Shown piece by piece: positions 23,730-31,454 of a stretch of 64,000 nt of DNA. The notes beneath the pieces are model-generated. The model was not told the origin of the DNA. It did no database searches and worked only from the letters and a program-made list of their open reading frames with translations. The DNA is taken from positions 1,751,501 through 1,815,500 of the forward strand of contig NZ_CP046620.1 of NCBI RefSeq assembly GCF_009931615.1, written 5' to 3'. The position numbers and the translations under genes are program-made. Every line of letters begins with the position of its first letter. Positions within the stretch are counted from its first letter, which is position 1. This DNA is from Algicella marina. GTDB taxonomy: Bacteria > Pseudomonadota > Alphaproteobacteria > Rhodobacterales > Rhodobacteraceae.

Positions 23730-23935
23730 CAGGTTTCCCTTGAAGATTGGCCGAGTGTGAATTGCACCGGGCCGTGAATGACGTTGAACTCCCGCATTCC
23801 ATGCGGGGTTTCCGCGGGTGGCGTCAAGTGGCCGGGCTGACGGGTACGGAGTTGGAAGCCGAGACGGTGGGTCAGGAAGGTAACGGCTGCGTTGATGTCG
23901 GCGAGCGGCAGCATCGGGGTGACGCCGCGGATCAT
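23729..23935 (-). CDS. Half-length VOC (glyoxalase-fold) protein
   Basis: A 68-residue product starting MIRGVTPMLPLADINAAVTF and running through RLGFQLRTRQPG to VQFTLGQSS: one beta-alpha-beta-beta-beta module, about half of a usual 120-130-residue VOC protein. Its ATG overlaps the glutamine-synthetase stop (ATGA) and its TGA overlaps the aldehyde dehydrogenase ATG (TGATG), so translation is tightly coupled on both sides. It may work as a dimer of single modules or be a decayed remnant kept for coupling. Confidence 0.65.
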   Translation of the reverse strand: MIRGVTPMLPLADINAAVTFLTHRLGFQLRTRQPGHLTPPAETPHGMREFNVIHGPVQFTLGQSSRET

Positions 23936-25293
23936 GCCCGCTCGAAGCCTCGGGCGATCTCCCAGTCCGTGACGGCGGCGTCGAAGGCCTCCTGCTCCCA
24001 TTCCGCGGCGCGGGCGTAGTGTTCGACCACGGCCTCGCCGAGTGCATCCTTCATCACCCGGGATGCCCGGAAGGCGGCAGCGGCGGCATGGAGCGTGAGG
24101 GGAATGTGGTCGGCATCGCCCTGATAGCTGTCGCCCGTCGCGGGTTTACCGCAGTCGAGCTTCTCCTCGATGCCCTTCAGCCCTGCTGCCAGCATTCCGG
24201 TGATCGCGAGATAGGGGTTCATGTCGGCACCTGGCAGGCGGCATTCGATGCGCACGGCCTTCGAGCCGTCGCCACAGAGACGATAGGCGGCCGTCCGGTT
24301 GTCGACCGACCAGACCTTGCGCGTGGGGGCGAAGCTGCCGACCTGAAAACGCTTGTAGCTGTTGACGTACGGTGCCAGCAGCACGGTGTAGTCGGAGAGA
24401 TAGCTCAGGAGGCCGCCGAGGAAGGCGCGGAGGGTGGGCGACATCGTGTGCTCGGCTTCGGCGTCGTGGAAGGCGGGAGCGCCGTCTTGCCAGAGCGAGA
24501 GGTGGACGTGCGAGGCGGAGCCGACGCGGTCCGGTGCCCATTTCGGCAGGAAGCTGACGGCATGGCCCTGCTGCCAGCCGATTTCCTTGGCGGCGTGCTT
24601 GGCGATGGTGTGGCTCTCGGCACAGTCGAGGGCCGGGCCGTATTTGATGTTGAGTTCCTCCTGCCCCGCCTCGGCCTCGCCCTTGGAGCCTTCGACCGGG
24701 ATGCCGGAGGCGTAGAGATCGTTGCGAAGGCGGCGCATCACGCCTTCTTCCTTGGTGGTCTGAAGGATGTGGTAATCCTCATTGTAGGCGGAGATCGGTG
24801 CCAGATCCCGGAAGCCGCCCTTGCGGATCTGGTCATAGCTCTGCTCGAAAATGAAGAATTCAAGCTCGGTGGCGGCAACTACATCGAAGCCCATCGCCTG
24901 CGCCCGCTCCACCTGCGATTTCAGCATTTGCCGGGGGCTGTGGGGCACGGGGGCGTGGCCATGGTGATCAAGAATGTCGCAGAGGACGAGAGCCGTGCCC
25001 TCCAGCCATGCGGCGCGGCGCAGGGTCGTGAGGTCGGGGCGCATGGTGTAATCGCCGTAGCCCGCCTGCCAGCTGGTGGAGCGGTAGCCCTCCACCGTGT
25101 GCATTTCGAGATCGGTGGCGAGGAGATAATTGCAGCAGTGGGTTTCGGCGTGGCCGCTGTCGAGGAAATAGCGGGCATGCAGGCGCTTGCCCATCAGTCT
25201 GCCCTGCATGTCGACGATACAGGCCAGCACGGTGTCGATGGTGCCTGCCTCGAATTCCCTGGCCAGTTCGTCGAGCGTCAGTTTTCCAAGCAT
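23932..25293 (-). CDS. Glutamine synthetase-like gamma-glutamyl-amine ligase (PuuA/IpuC type)
   Basis: Type III-like glutamine synthetase family protein of 453 residues. It has the N-terminal beta-grasp with DMQGRLMGKRL and catalytic-barrel motifs ATELEFFIFE, GQEELNIKYG, HVHLSLW, NSYKRF and RIECRLPGADMNPYL. The lack of a canonical GlnA adenylylation region and the catabolic neighbours point to ATP-dependent gamma-glutamylation of an amine (putrescine, isopropylamine or an amino alcohol) rather than ammonia assimilation. It follows dctP after 74 bases with a hairpin between. Confidence 0.88.
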   Translation of the reverse strand: MLGKLTLDELAREFEAGTIDTVLACIVDMQGRLMGKRLHARYFLDSGHAETHCCNYLLATDLEMHTVEGYRSTSWQAGYGDYTMRPDLTTLRRAAWLEGTALVLCDILDHHGHAPVPHSPRQMLKSQVERAQAMGFDVVAATELEFFIFEQSYDQIRKGGFRDLAPISAYNEDYHILQTTKEEGVMRRLRNDLYASGIPVEGSKGEAEAGQEELNIKYGPALDCAESHTIAKHAAKEIGWQQGHAVSFLPKWAPDRVGSASHVHLSLWQDGAPAFHDAEAEHTMSPTLRAFLGGLLSYLSDYTVLLAPYVNSYKRFQVGSFAPTRKVWSVDNRTAAYRLCGDGSKAVRIECRLPGADMNPYLAITGMLAAGLKGIEEKLDCGKPATGDSYQGDADHIPLTLHAAAAAFRASRVMKDALGEAVVEHYARAAEWEQEAFDAAVTDWEIARGFERA

Positions 25294-25320
25294 GGCAATT
25301 CTCCTTCAGGGCAGATGGTT

Positions 25321-25347
25321 CGGCCGGGCCCCTGCGGAGCCCGACCG
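25321..25347 (-). terminator. Intercistronic hairpin between dctP and the glutamine synthetase-like gene
   Basis: Twelve base pairs around a 3-base loop in the minus-strand RNA, with two G-U pairs that exist only in that strand, 21 bases after the dctP stop. Such a hairpin can stabilise dctP mRNA and lower expression of the genes after it, which suits the high demand for the periplasmic binding protein. Confidence 0.6.
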
Positions 25348-25367
25348 GTGTGCAGACGCGGCTGGCC

Positions 25368-26405
25368 TCAGCCGTTGGTGTACGGGGGGCCGGCCTTGTT
25401 GATGGTGGAGTTGTACTCGCGGAAGATGCTTACGATCTTGGACTGAAGTTCGCCTTCCTCGGCGATCTCGTCCCAGAAGTTGACGGCGGCTTCCTCCACC
25501 TGTGCCCATTCGTCGGCGGGAACGGTGCGCAGTTCCAGCTTGTCGCCGGTGGCGCGGAGCCGTGCCTCGCCGCCCCAGTACCACTGGTTGCGGTAGGTGT
25601 GGCCGGCCTCGATGGCGGACATCACGAGATCCTTGAGGTGATCCGGCAGGTCGGCCCAGCGCTGCTGGTTGACGAAGAACGAACCGATCCAGGCGCCCGA
25701 GATGTTGTTGGTGAGGAAGTAGTCCGTCACCTCGGCCCATCCGACGGTATAATCCTCGGTGATGCCGGACCATGCCATCCCGTCAAGCTCGCCCGTCTGG
25801 ACCGCGACTTCCGCGTCCTCGTAGGGGATGTTTACCGGCACGACGCCGAACTGGGCGAGGAAGCGGCCGGCGGTGGGGAAGGTGTAGAGCTTCAGACCGT
25901 CGAGATCGGCGAGCGAGTTGATTTCCTTCTTGGTGTTGAAGTTGCACGGGTCCTGACCGGCGGCGGAGAGCCACTTGACGCCGACCTTCTCGTACTCCGC
26001 GTCCCAGATCTCGGCGAGGCCATACTGGTTGAACAGCACCGGCACGTCGAGGATGTGCTTGGTGGCGAAGGGGAAGTAGCCGCCGAACTGGCGAAGCGGC
26101 GTGGGCGAAGCCATGCTGTCGTCGTCTGAATGGACGCCGTCGATGGTGCCACGCTGCATAGCCTGGAAAAGCTCCCCTGTCGGCACGATCTGGTCGGCGT
26201 AGAAAAGCTCGATTTCCAGTTCGCCGTTGGCGGCGGAGTTGATGTAGTCGATGATCGGCTTGGTCACATGCTCACCCAGCGCGGCGCCCGCGTAGGTCTG
26301 GAAGCGCCACTTGATGGTGTCCTGCGCCCTGACGATGGCCGGGCTGGCGAGGGCCGCCGGGGCGGCGAGGGCCGCGCCCCTGAGGAAACTGCGTCTGTTG
26401 GTCAT
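25368..26405 (-). CDS. dctP: TRAP transporter substrate-binding protein
   Basis: Periplasmic binding protein of 345 residues with a Tat-like signal (NRRSFLRGAALAAPAALASP), mature sequence from about residue 28. The DctP-fold segments include the binding-site stretch AAGQDPCNFNTKKEINSLADLDGLKLY. The ATG at 26405 follows AAGGAG at 8 bases. An in-frame reading from 26915 is an artefact overlapping the upstream gene. It captures a solute for the DctQM permease encoded upstream in the same operon; Tat export suggests folding or cofactor needs before export. Confidence 0.92.
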   Translation of the reverse strand: MTNRRSFLRGAALAAPAALASPAIVRAQDTIKWRFQTYAGAALGEHVTKPIIDYINSAANGELEIELFYADQIVPTGELFQAMQRGTIDGVHSDDDSMASPTPLRQFGGYFPFATKHILDVPVLFNQYGLAEIWDAEYEKVGVKWLSAAGQDPCNFNTKKEINSLADLDGLKLYTFPTAGRFLAQFGVVPVNIPYEDAEVAVQTGELDGMAWSGITEDYTVGWAEVTDYFLTNNISGAWIGSFFVNQQRWADLPDHLKDLVMSAIEAGHTYRNQWYWGGEARLRATGDKLELRTVPADEWAQVEEAAVNFWDEIAEEGELQSKIVSIFREYNSTINKAGPPYTNG

Positions 26406-26457
26406 GTTCACTTCTCCTTGCTGGTTGTGGTGGCGAATGGCTTCGCTCTTGTAGGGT

Positions 26458-27168
26458 TCAGAAATAGGGTTCGCTGCCGTGCTGGCGGGAGGACCAGAAG
26501 GCGGCCCAGCGGGCTGCCTGGTCGATGATGTGCGCCTGCCGTTCGGGGCCTTCCACGGCGGCATCGAGTTCCTTGACGCCGAGCACATGCTCCACGTTGT
26601 TGGCGGCAGCGAAGGCGTCGGCCTCCTGCCGGAGCGCGGCGCCCCATGCGGCGAAGGCGGGGGCGAGCATCGGCTCCCACGCCTGATTGAAGAGATCTTG
26701 ACCGACGATATCGGCGACGTCATCGAAAAACTGACCGCGGAACGATGTGCGGTCGACGCCCTCGTACTGGCCGGCATTGGAATAGTGCGGGAAACCGTCG
26801 CAATCGGCCATAGCCTCCATCGCGGCGTAGCCTTCGAAGGCGGCGAGTGCCTCTTCCTCCGATGTGATTTCCGGCTTGAGGTGACCATCGCGGAAACGCT
26901 GTCGCGCCCACTCATCGGCCTCGGTGTCCTGGCCGACGACGGGGGCTGCTATGGTGACGAAATTGGGCAGCGATATCTGCTGGAAACGTTCGATCAGTTT
27001 CGGCGCGTTCTCGCGTTTGCGCGGTGAGAGCAGTTTCTGGAGAAAGCCGCGCTCGTCCGCCGGTGGTTTGATCGCGCCGGAGGCGATGTGGTAGCGCCGC
27101 CAGAGGTCTTCGTATTCGGCTTCGTGGCCTTCCTTGGGCCGTGCCAGAACGTTGATATCGAGTCCCAT
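26458..27168 (-). CDS. Unknown protein inside the TRAP operon
   Basis: Protein of 236 residues beginning MGLDINVLARPKEGHEAEYE, hydrophilic, with no signal peptide or membrane helix, and two aromatic/His patches (DCDGFPHYSNAGQYEG; RWAAFWSSRQHGSEPYF). I do not recognise the family. It starts 3 bases after dctM and ends 52 bases before dctP, so it is almost surely co-transcribed with the transporter. It may be a cytoplasmic enzyme acting on the imported substrate or a sensor for it. Confidence 0.7.
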   Translation of the reverse strand: MGLDINVLARPKEGHEAEYEDLWRRYHIASGAIKPPADERGFLQKLLSPRKRENAPKLIERFQQISLPNFVTIAAPVVGQDTEADEWARQRFRDGHLKPEITSEEEALAAFEGYAAMEAMADCDGFPHYSNAGQYEGVDRTSFRGQFFDDVADIVGQDLFNQAWEPMLAPAFAAWGAALRQEADAFAAANNVEHVLGVKELDAAVEGPERQAHIIDQAARWAAFWSSRQHGSEPYF

Positions 27169-27171
27169 GAA

Positions 27172-28497
27172 TTACTTTCCGTAGACGTAGTTTGGCAGCC
27201 AGAGCGCGATCTGGGGGAAGATCATCACCAGGGCCAGTGCGCCGACCATCACCAGCACGAAGGGGATGATCGAGCGATAGATGTCCCGGATCGTGATCTC
27301 CGGCGGGGCCATGGCGCGCATCAGGAACAGATTGTAGCCGAAAGGCGGGGTCATGTAGGCGATCTGGCAGGTGATGGTATAGAGAACACCGTACCAGACA
27401 AGATCAAACCCGAGTGCGCCGACGAGCGGGACATAAAGCGGGGCGACGATGACCAGCATGGCCGTGTCGTCGAGAAACGTGCCCATCAGGATGAAGCTGA
27501 GCTGCATCAGGATCAGGATGACCCAGGGCGACAGGCCGAGGCGATCGGTGAACAGATCCTCTATGGCCTTCACCGCGCCGAGGCCGTCGAACACCGCACC
27601 GAAGGCAAGTGCTGCGAGAATGATCCACATGAACATGCACGAGATGCCAAGGGTGTTGCGCACCGAGGTCTCGAACACCTCGCGCGTCATCCGGCCCTTG
27701 AAGACGGCGGCGAGGAAGGCGGCGATGGCCCCGAGGGCGGAGCTTTCGACCAGTGATGTCCAGCCGTTGACGAAGGGCACCATCATCACCGCGAAGATGA
27801 CCAGTGGCAGGAGGCCGGCGCGCAGGAGGCGCAGCTTCTCCGGCCACGGCACGTCCCGCTCCTCCTTCGGCAGGGCCGGGCCGAGTTCGGGCGAGATGCG
27901 GCAGCGGACAACAATGTAGATAATGAACATCGCGGCCATCATCAGGCCGGGCAGCACGCCGGCGAGCCAGAGCTGGCCAACTGGCTGACGGGCGATCATG
28001 GCGTAGAGGACGAGGACAACGGACGGCGGAACGAGAATGCCGAGCGACGACCCGGCCTGGATGACGCCGGTGACCATCAGCTTGTCATAGCCGCGTTTCA
28101 GCAGTTCCGGCAGAGCGATGGTGGCGCCGATGGCCATGCCGGCAACGGAGAGGCCGTTCATCGCCGAGATCAGCACCATGAGGCCGATGGTGCCGATGGC
28201 CAAACCGCCGGAGAGGCCGCCCATCCAGACGTGGAACATCTTGTAGAGATCATCCGCGATCTTGGATTCCGACAGCACGTAGCCCATGAAGATGAACATC
28301 GGCAGGGTGAGCAGCGGATACCACTTCATCAATTTGATGGCAGCGGCGAAGCCGAGATCGTAACCACCCCTGTCGCCCCAGAGCAGCAGCGCGGCGACGA
28401 CGGCGACGAAACCGATGGCACCGAAGACGCGCTGGCCGGTGAGCAGCATCAGCATCATCGACGAGAACATGAGGATCGCGATCATCTCGTAAGGCAT
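27172..28497 (-). CDS. dctM: TRAP transporter large permease
   Basis: Integral membrane protein of 441 residues with about 12 hydrophobic segments. Landmarks of the family are GLSVAGMAIGATIALPELLKR, GSSLGILVPPSVVLVLY and, near the end, TPPFGYNLFLMRAM. It catalyses sodium- or proton-driven import with DctQ and DctP. The ATG at 28497 overlaps the dctQ stop (TGATG); longer in-frame readings start inside dctQ. Confidence 0.93.
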   Translation of the reverse strand: MPYEMIAILMFSSMMLMLLTGQRVFGAIGFVAVVAALLLWGDRGGYDLGFAAAIKLMKWYPLLTLPMFIFMGYVLSESKIADDLYKMFHVWMGGLSGGLAIGTIGLMVLISAMNGLSVAGMAIGATIALPELLKRGYDKLMVTGVIQAGSSLGILVPPSVVLVLYAMIARQPVGQLWLAGVLPGLMMAAMFIIYIVVRCRISPELGPALPKEERDVPWPEKLRLLRAGLLPLVIFAVMMVPFVNGWTSLVESSALGAIAAFLAAVFKGRMTREVFETSVRNTLGISCMFMWIILAALAFGAVFDGLGAVKAIEDLFTDRLGLSPWVILILMQLSFILMGTFLDDTAMLVIVAPLYVPLVGALGFDLVWYGVLYTITCQIAYMTPPFGYNLFLMRAMAPPEITIRDIYRSIIPFVLVMVGALALVMIFPQIALWLPNYVYGK

Positions 28498-29093
28498 CAG
28501 AACGGTTCTTCCCTGATGCGGAGCACGTCCTTGAAGAACTCCGAGAAGGCTTGCAGCAGCATCAAGAAGATGCCCATGCACATGATAAGCTTGATCGGCC
28601 AGATGTAGGGTCGCCACGCGCTGGTGCCGGTTTCCATGTGGCCCGTGACCTCACCCACTGCCGTCGGACCGCCGGTGAAGAAAGCACCGACGATGTTGGC
28701 AAAGAAGGTGAACGGCTCTCCCTGAAAATGGCCGAGGGAATAGGCCGTGGAACTGATGCCGCCCCAGAGCAGGATCACGAGATAAAAGATCAGGAAGAAG
28801 ATGGTGAACGCATCGACCCATGCCTTCCGGCGCAGCGACCAATCCCCGTAGAACAGATCCATCCGGACGTTGGAGCCCATCTGCATCGCATAGGGACCGC
28901 CGAGCATGTAGTAGGCGACCATGGCGAACTGGGCCATCTCCAGCGTCCAGAGCGTCGGCACGAAGAAGGTCTTGGAAATCGAGGACCAGAGCAGGATGCC
29001 CATCATCACGAAGATGCCGTACATCATGATGCGGCCGGTGATGTGATTGAATGTATCCGTCCAGCGGATATAGGCCTTCATCGCGGCGATCAT
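28497..29093 (-). CDS. dctQ: TRAP transporter small permease
   Basis: Four-helix membrane protein of 198 residues, first gene of the operon. It has the family segment NVRMDLFYGDWSLRRKAWVD in the cytoplasmic loop between helices 2 and 3. The start at 29093 or the ATG four codons later are both possible. About 220 bases of untranslated DNA upstream (29094-29314) must hold the operon promoter; I could not pick clear -35/-10 boxes there. Confidence 0.9.
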   Translation of the reverse strand: MIAAMKAYIRWTDTFNHITGRIMMYGIFVMMGILLWSSISKTFFVPTLWTLEMAQFAMVAYYMLGGPYAMQMGSNVRMDLFYGDWSLRRKAWVDAFTIFFLIFYLVILLWGGISSTAYSLGHFQGEPFTFFANIVGAFFTGGPTAVGEVTGHMETGTSAWRPYIWPIKLIMCMGIFLMLLQAFSEFFKDVLRIREEPF

Positions 29094-29314
29094 CGCTGGC
29101 TTGCCTTCTTGCAGGCCGGGTTCAACGGCAATGGCCGGAGGCGCGATTTGCGCCGTGCGGAAACCGGGAAAACATGAACGGCAACAGATGGATGCAAGTC
29201 AGACACGGGGCACAGTTGCTACCGGGGTTAAATATCTGTCAAGGCCAAAGCGGCAGGGAAGTGCGTACAGGGCCGCCAATTGCGGCGATCCGCCCGTCGG
29301 AAAGGCAGGTGCCG

Positions 29315-29974
29315 TCAGGGCCGCGCGATCAGGCCGTCCAGCAGGGCCGGCAGATCGTCGAAGTGATCGAGCAGGCCGGCGGCGTTCATGGCGCCGACAT
29401 CGAGGCCGTCCGGCCGGAAGGTGACGAGAATGCAGGCGACATCGGCGTTGGCGGCGGTATCACGGTCTGTCTGGGAATCGCCGATCAGCACGGAATGGGC
29501 GGGTACGCCCCCTGCCCCGGCGATGGTGTCGAGCAGGTGACGGGGATCGGGCTTCTTGTAGGGCAGGCTGTCCTGGCCGGTGAGGGTGGCGAAACGGTCG
29601 CGGACGCCGAGCTTGCGCAGCAGCAGGTCGGCCAGCCCCTCGGGCTTCAGAGTACAGACCCCGAGGCCCCAGCCAGCGAGGGCGAGCCTGTCCAGCGCCG
29701 CTTCGACGCCGGGAAAGAGGCGTGTATCGCGGGCGATGTGGCGTTCGTAGTGTTCGAGCAGGCGCGGGTAGAGTTCCGCCACCGTCTCCTCCGTCCACGC
29801 CCGGCCCTGCCGTTCGAGTGCCACGCGCAGCATGGCGCGGCCGCCCTGAAAGGCCAGCGCCCTGTCCTCGGCCATGGTGAGGCACGTCTGCGGAAAGCAG
29901 GCGTTGGCGGCGGCCAACAGGTCGGCGGAGGTGTCCGCGAGGGTTCCGTCGAGATCGAAGATCGCTGCGCGCAT
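29315..29974 (-). CDS. HAD-family phosphatase, phosphoglycolate phosphatase-like
   Basis: Cytoplasmic HAD hydrolase of 219 residues with all motifs: AIFDLDGTLAD (motif I, nucleophile Asp), VCTLKPEG (motif II region), KKPDP (motif III Lys) and LIGDSQTDRDTAANA (motif IV). The cap-domain size fits Gph. It is divergent from glmU. The substrate is uncertain: phosphoglycolate or another small phospho-compound. Confidence 0.87.
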   Translation of the reverse strand: MRAAIFDLDGTLADTSADLLAAANACFPQTCLTMAEDRALAFQGGRAMLRVALERQGRAWTEETVAELYPRLLEHYERHIARDTRLFPGVEAALDRLALAGWGLGVCTLKPEGLADLLLRKLGVRDRFATLTGQDSLPYKKPDPRHLLDTIAGAGGVPAHSVLIGDSQTDRDTAANADVACILVTFRPDGLDVGAMNAAGLLDHFDDLPALLDGLIARP

Positions 29975-30104
29975 GTGCCTGCCCTTGTGATGCCCGCCGC
30001 CCCCTTGCCATATCCTTGACACGAGTTGAAACCATTTCTGATCGAGTAGAGCTTTGCGGCCCGGCCCGGGGGCTGGTAAGAGGGCGAAAAACCGGAGGCA
30101 GGGT

Positions 30105-31454
30105 ATGGGTACGGCGATTATCATTCTGGCGGCTGGCAAGGGCACGCGAATGCGCTCCGACCTGCCGAAGGTGCTGCACAAGCTGGCCGGGGTGCCGCTG
30201 TTGTGGCACGCGATGCGGGCGGGTGAACTGATCGCGGCGGAGCGGACGCTGGTCGTCGTCGGCCACGGCGGCGCGGAGGTTCAGGCGTCGGCAGAAGCGC
30301 AGAACGAGGATGCGATCGTCGTCGAGCAGACCGAGCAGCTGGGCACGGCGCATGCGGTGCAGCAGGCGGAGGCGGCGCTGTCCGATTTCGAGGGCGATGC
30401 CATCGTGCTCTACGGTGACACGCCATTCATCGCACCGGCGACACTGGAGGACATGCTGGCGCTGCGGCAGGCCGGGACGGACGTGGTGGTGCTGGGTTTC
30501 GAGGCCCGTGATCCGGGGCGCTACGGGCGGCTGATGGTTGAAGACGGGGCGTTGATGGAGATCGTCGAAGCCAAGGACGCAACACCTGAACAACTGGCGA
30601 TAAACCTTTGCAATTCCGGGGTTGTTTGTGCAGACGGCAGCGTTCTGTTCGAACTGTTGCGCGCCGTGACCAACGACAATGCGGCAGGCGAATATTACCT
30701 GCCGGACATCGTCGCCATTGCCCGCGGCAAGGGCATGAAGGCCGGGGTGGTTATCTGCGAGGAGGAGGAGACGCTTGGCGTCAACTCCCGCGGGGATCTG
30801 GCGGCGGCGGAGGCGGTGTTTCAGAGCGCGGCCCGCAAGCTGGCGATGGAGGAAGGGGTGACGCTGTACCAGCCCGAGAGCGTCTATTTCGCCTATGACA
30901 CGATCATCGGCCGCGACGTGACGGTGGGCCCTAACGTGGTATTCGGGCCGGAGGTGACGGTGGAGACGGGTGCGGAGATCAACGCCTTCTGTCATCTGGA
31001 GGGCTGCCATGTGAGCGCCGGTGCCAAGGTTGGACCGTTCGCGCGGCTGCGGCCCGGGGCGGAACTGGGGCCGGACGCGCGGGTCGGCAATTTCGTGGAG
31101 ATCAAGGCGGCGACGCTGGGGGCCGGGGCGAAGGTCAACCACCTCTCCTACATCGGTGATGCCAGCGTCGGCGAGGCCGCGAACATCGGGGCCGGGACCA
31201 TCACCTGCAATTACGACGGCGTGTTCAAGCATCGCACGGAGATCGGGGCGCGGGCGTTTGTTGGCTCCAACTCGGCGCTGGTGGCGCCGGTCACGGTGGG
31301 CGAGGATGCGCTGATCGGCTCTGGCGCGGTGATCACGACGGACGTGCCGGCGGGCGATCTGGCGCTGGCGCGTGCAAGGCAGGAAAACAAGACGGGCCTC
31401 GGCCTGCGGATGATGCAGCGGCTGCGGGCGCTGAAGGCGAAGAGGGCAGACTGA
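30105..31454 (+). CDS. glmU: Bifunctional GlcNAc-1-P uridyltransferase / GlcN-1-P acetyltransferase
   Basis: Makes UDP-N-acetylglucosamine for peptidoglycan and lipid A. The N-terminal nucleotidyltransferase domain starts with ILAAGKGTRMRSDLPK; the C-terminal left-handed beta-helix carries hexapeptide repeats such as GAGTITCNYDG and GSNSALVAPVTVG. Its 449 residues are normal. The ATG at 30105 has GGAGG 6 bases upstream. Its TGA overlaps the glmS ATG (TGATG), so two steps of amino-sugar synthesis are coupled. Confidence 0.97.
   Translation: MGTAIIILAAGKGTRMRSDLPKVLHKLAGVPLLWHAMRAGELIAAERTLVVVGHGGAEVQASAEAQNEDAIVVEQTEQLGTAHAVQQAEAALSDFEGDAIVLYGDTPFIAPATLEDMLALRQAGTDVVVLGFEARDPGRYGRLMVEDGALMEIVEAKDATPEQLAINLCNSGVVCADGSVLFELLRAVTNDNAAGEYYLPDIVAIARGKGMKAGVVICEEEETLGVNSRGDLAAAEAVFQSAARKLAMEEGVTLYQPESVYFAYDTIIGRDVTVGPNVVFGPEVTVETGAEINAFCHLEGCHVSAGAKVGPFARLRPGAELGPDARVGNFVEIKAATLGAGAKVNHLSYIGDASVGEAANIGAGTITCNYDGVFKHRTEIGARAFVGSNSALVAPVTVGEDALIGSGAVITTDVPAGDLALARARQENKTGLGLRMMQRLRALKAKRAD

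Noticed and set aside
22347-25446. Two long plus-strand frames opposite the aldehyde dehydrogenase and glutamine synthetase-like genes
   Set aside because: Both are shadows. Stops are rare there because of G+C-rich third positions, and no domain is visible.
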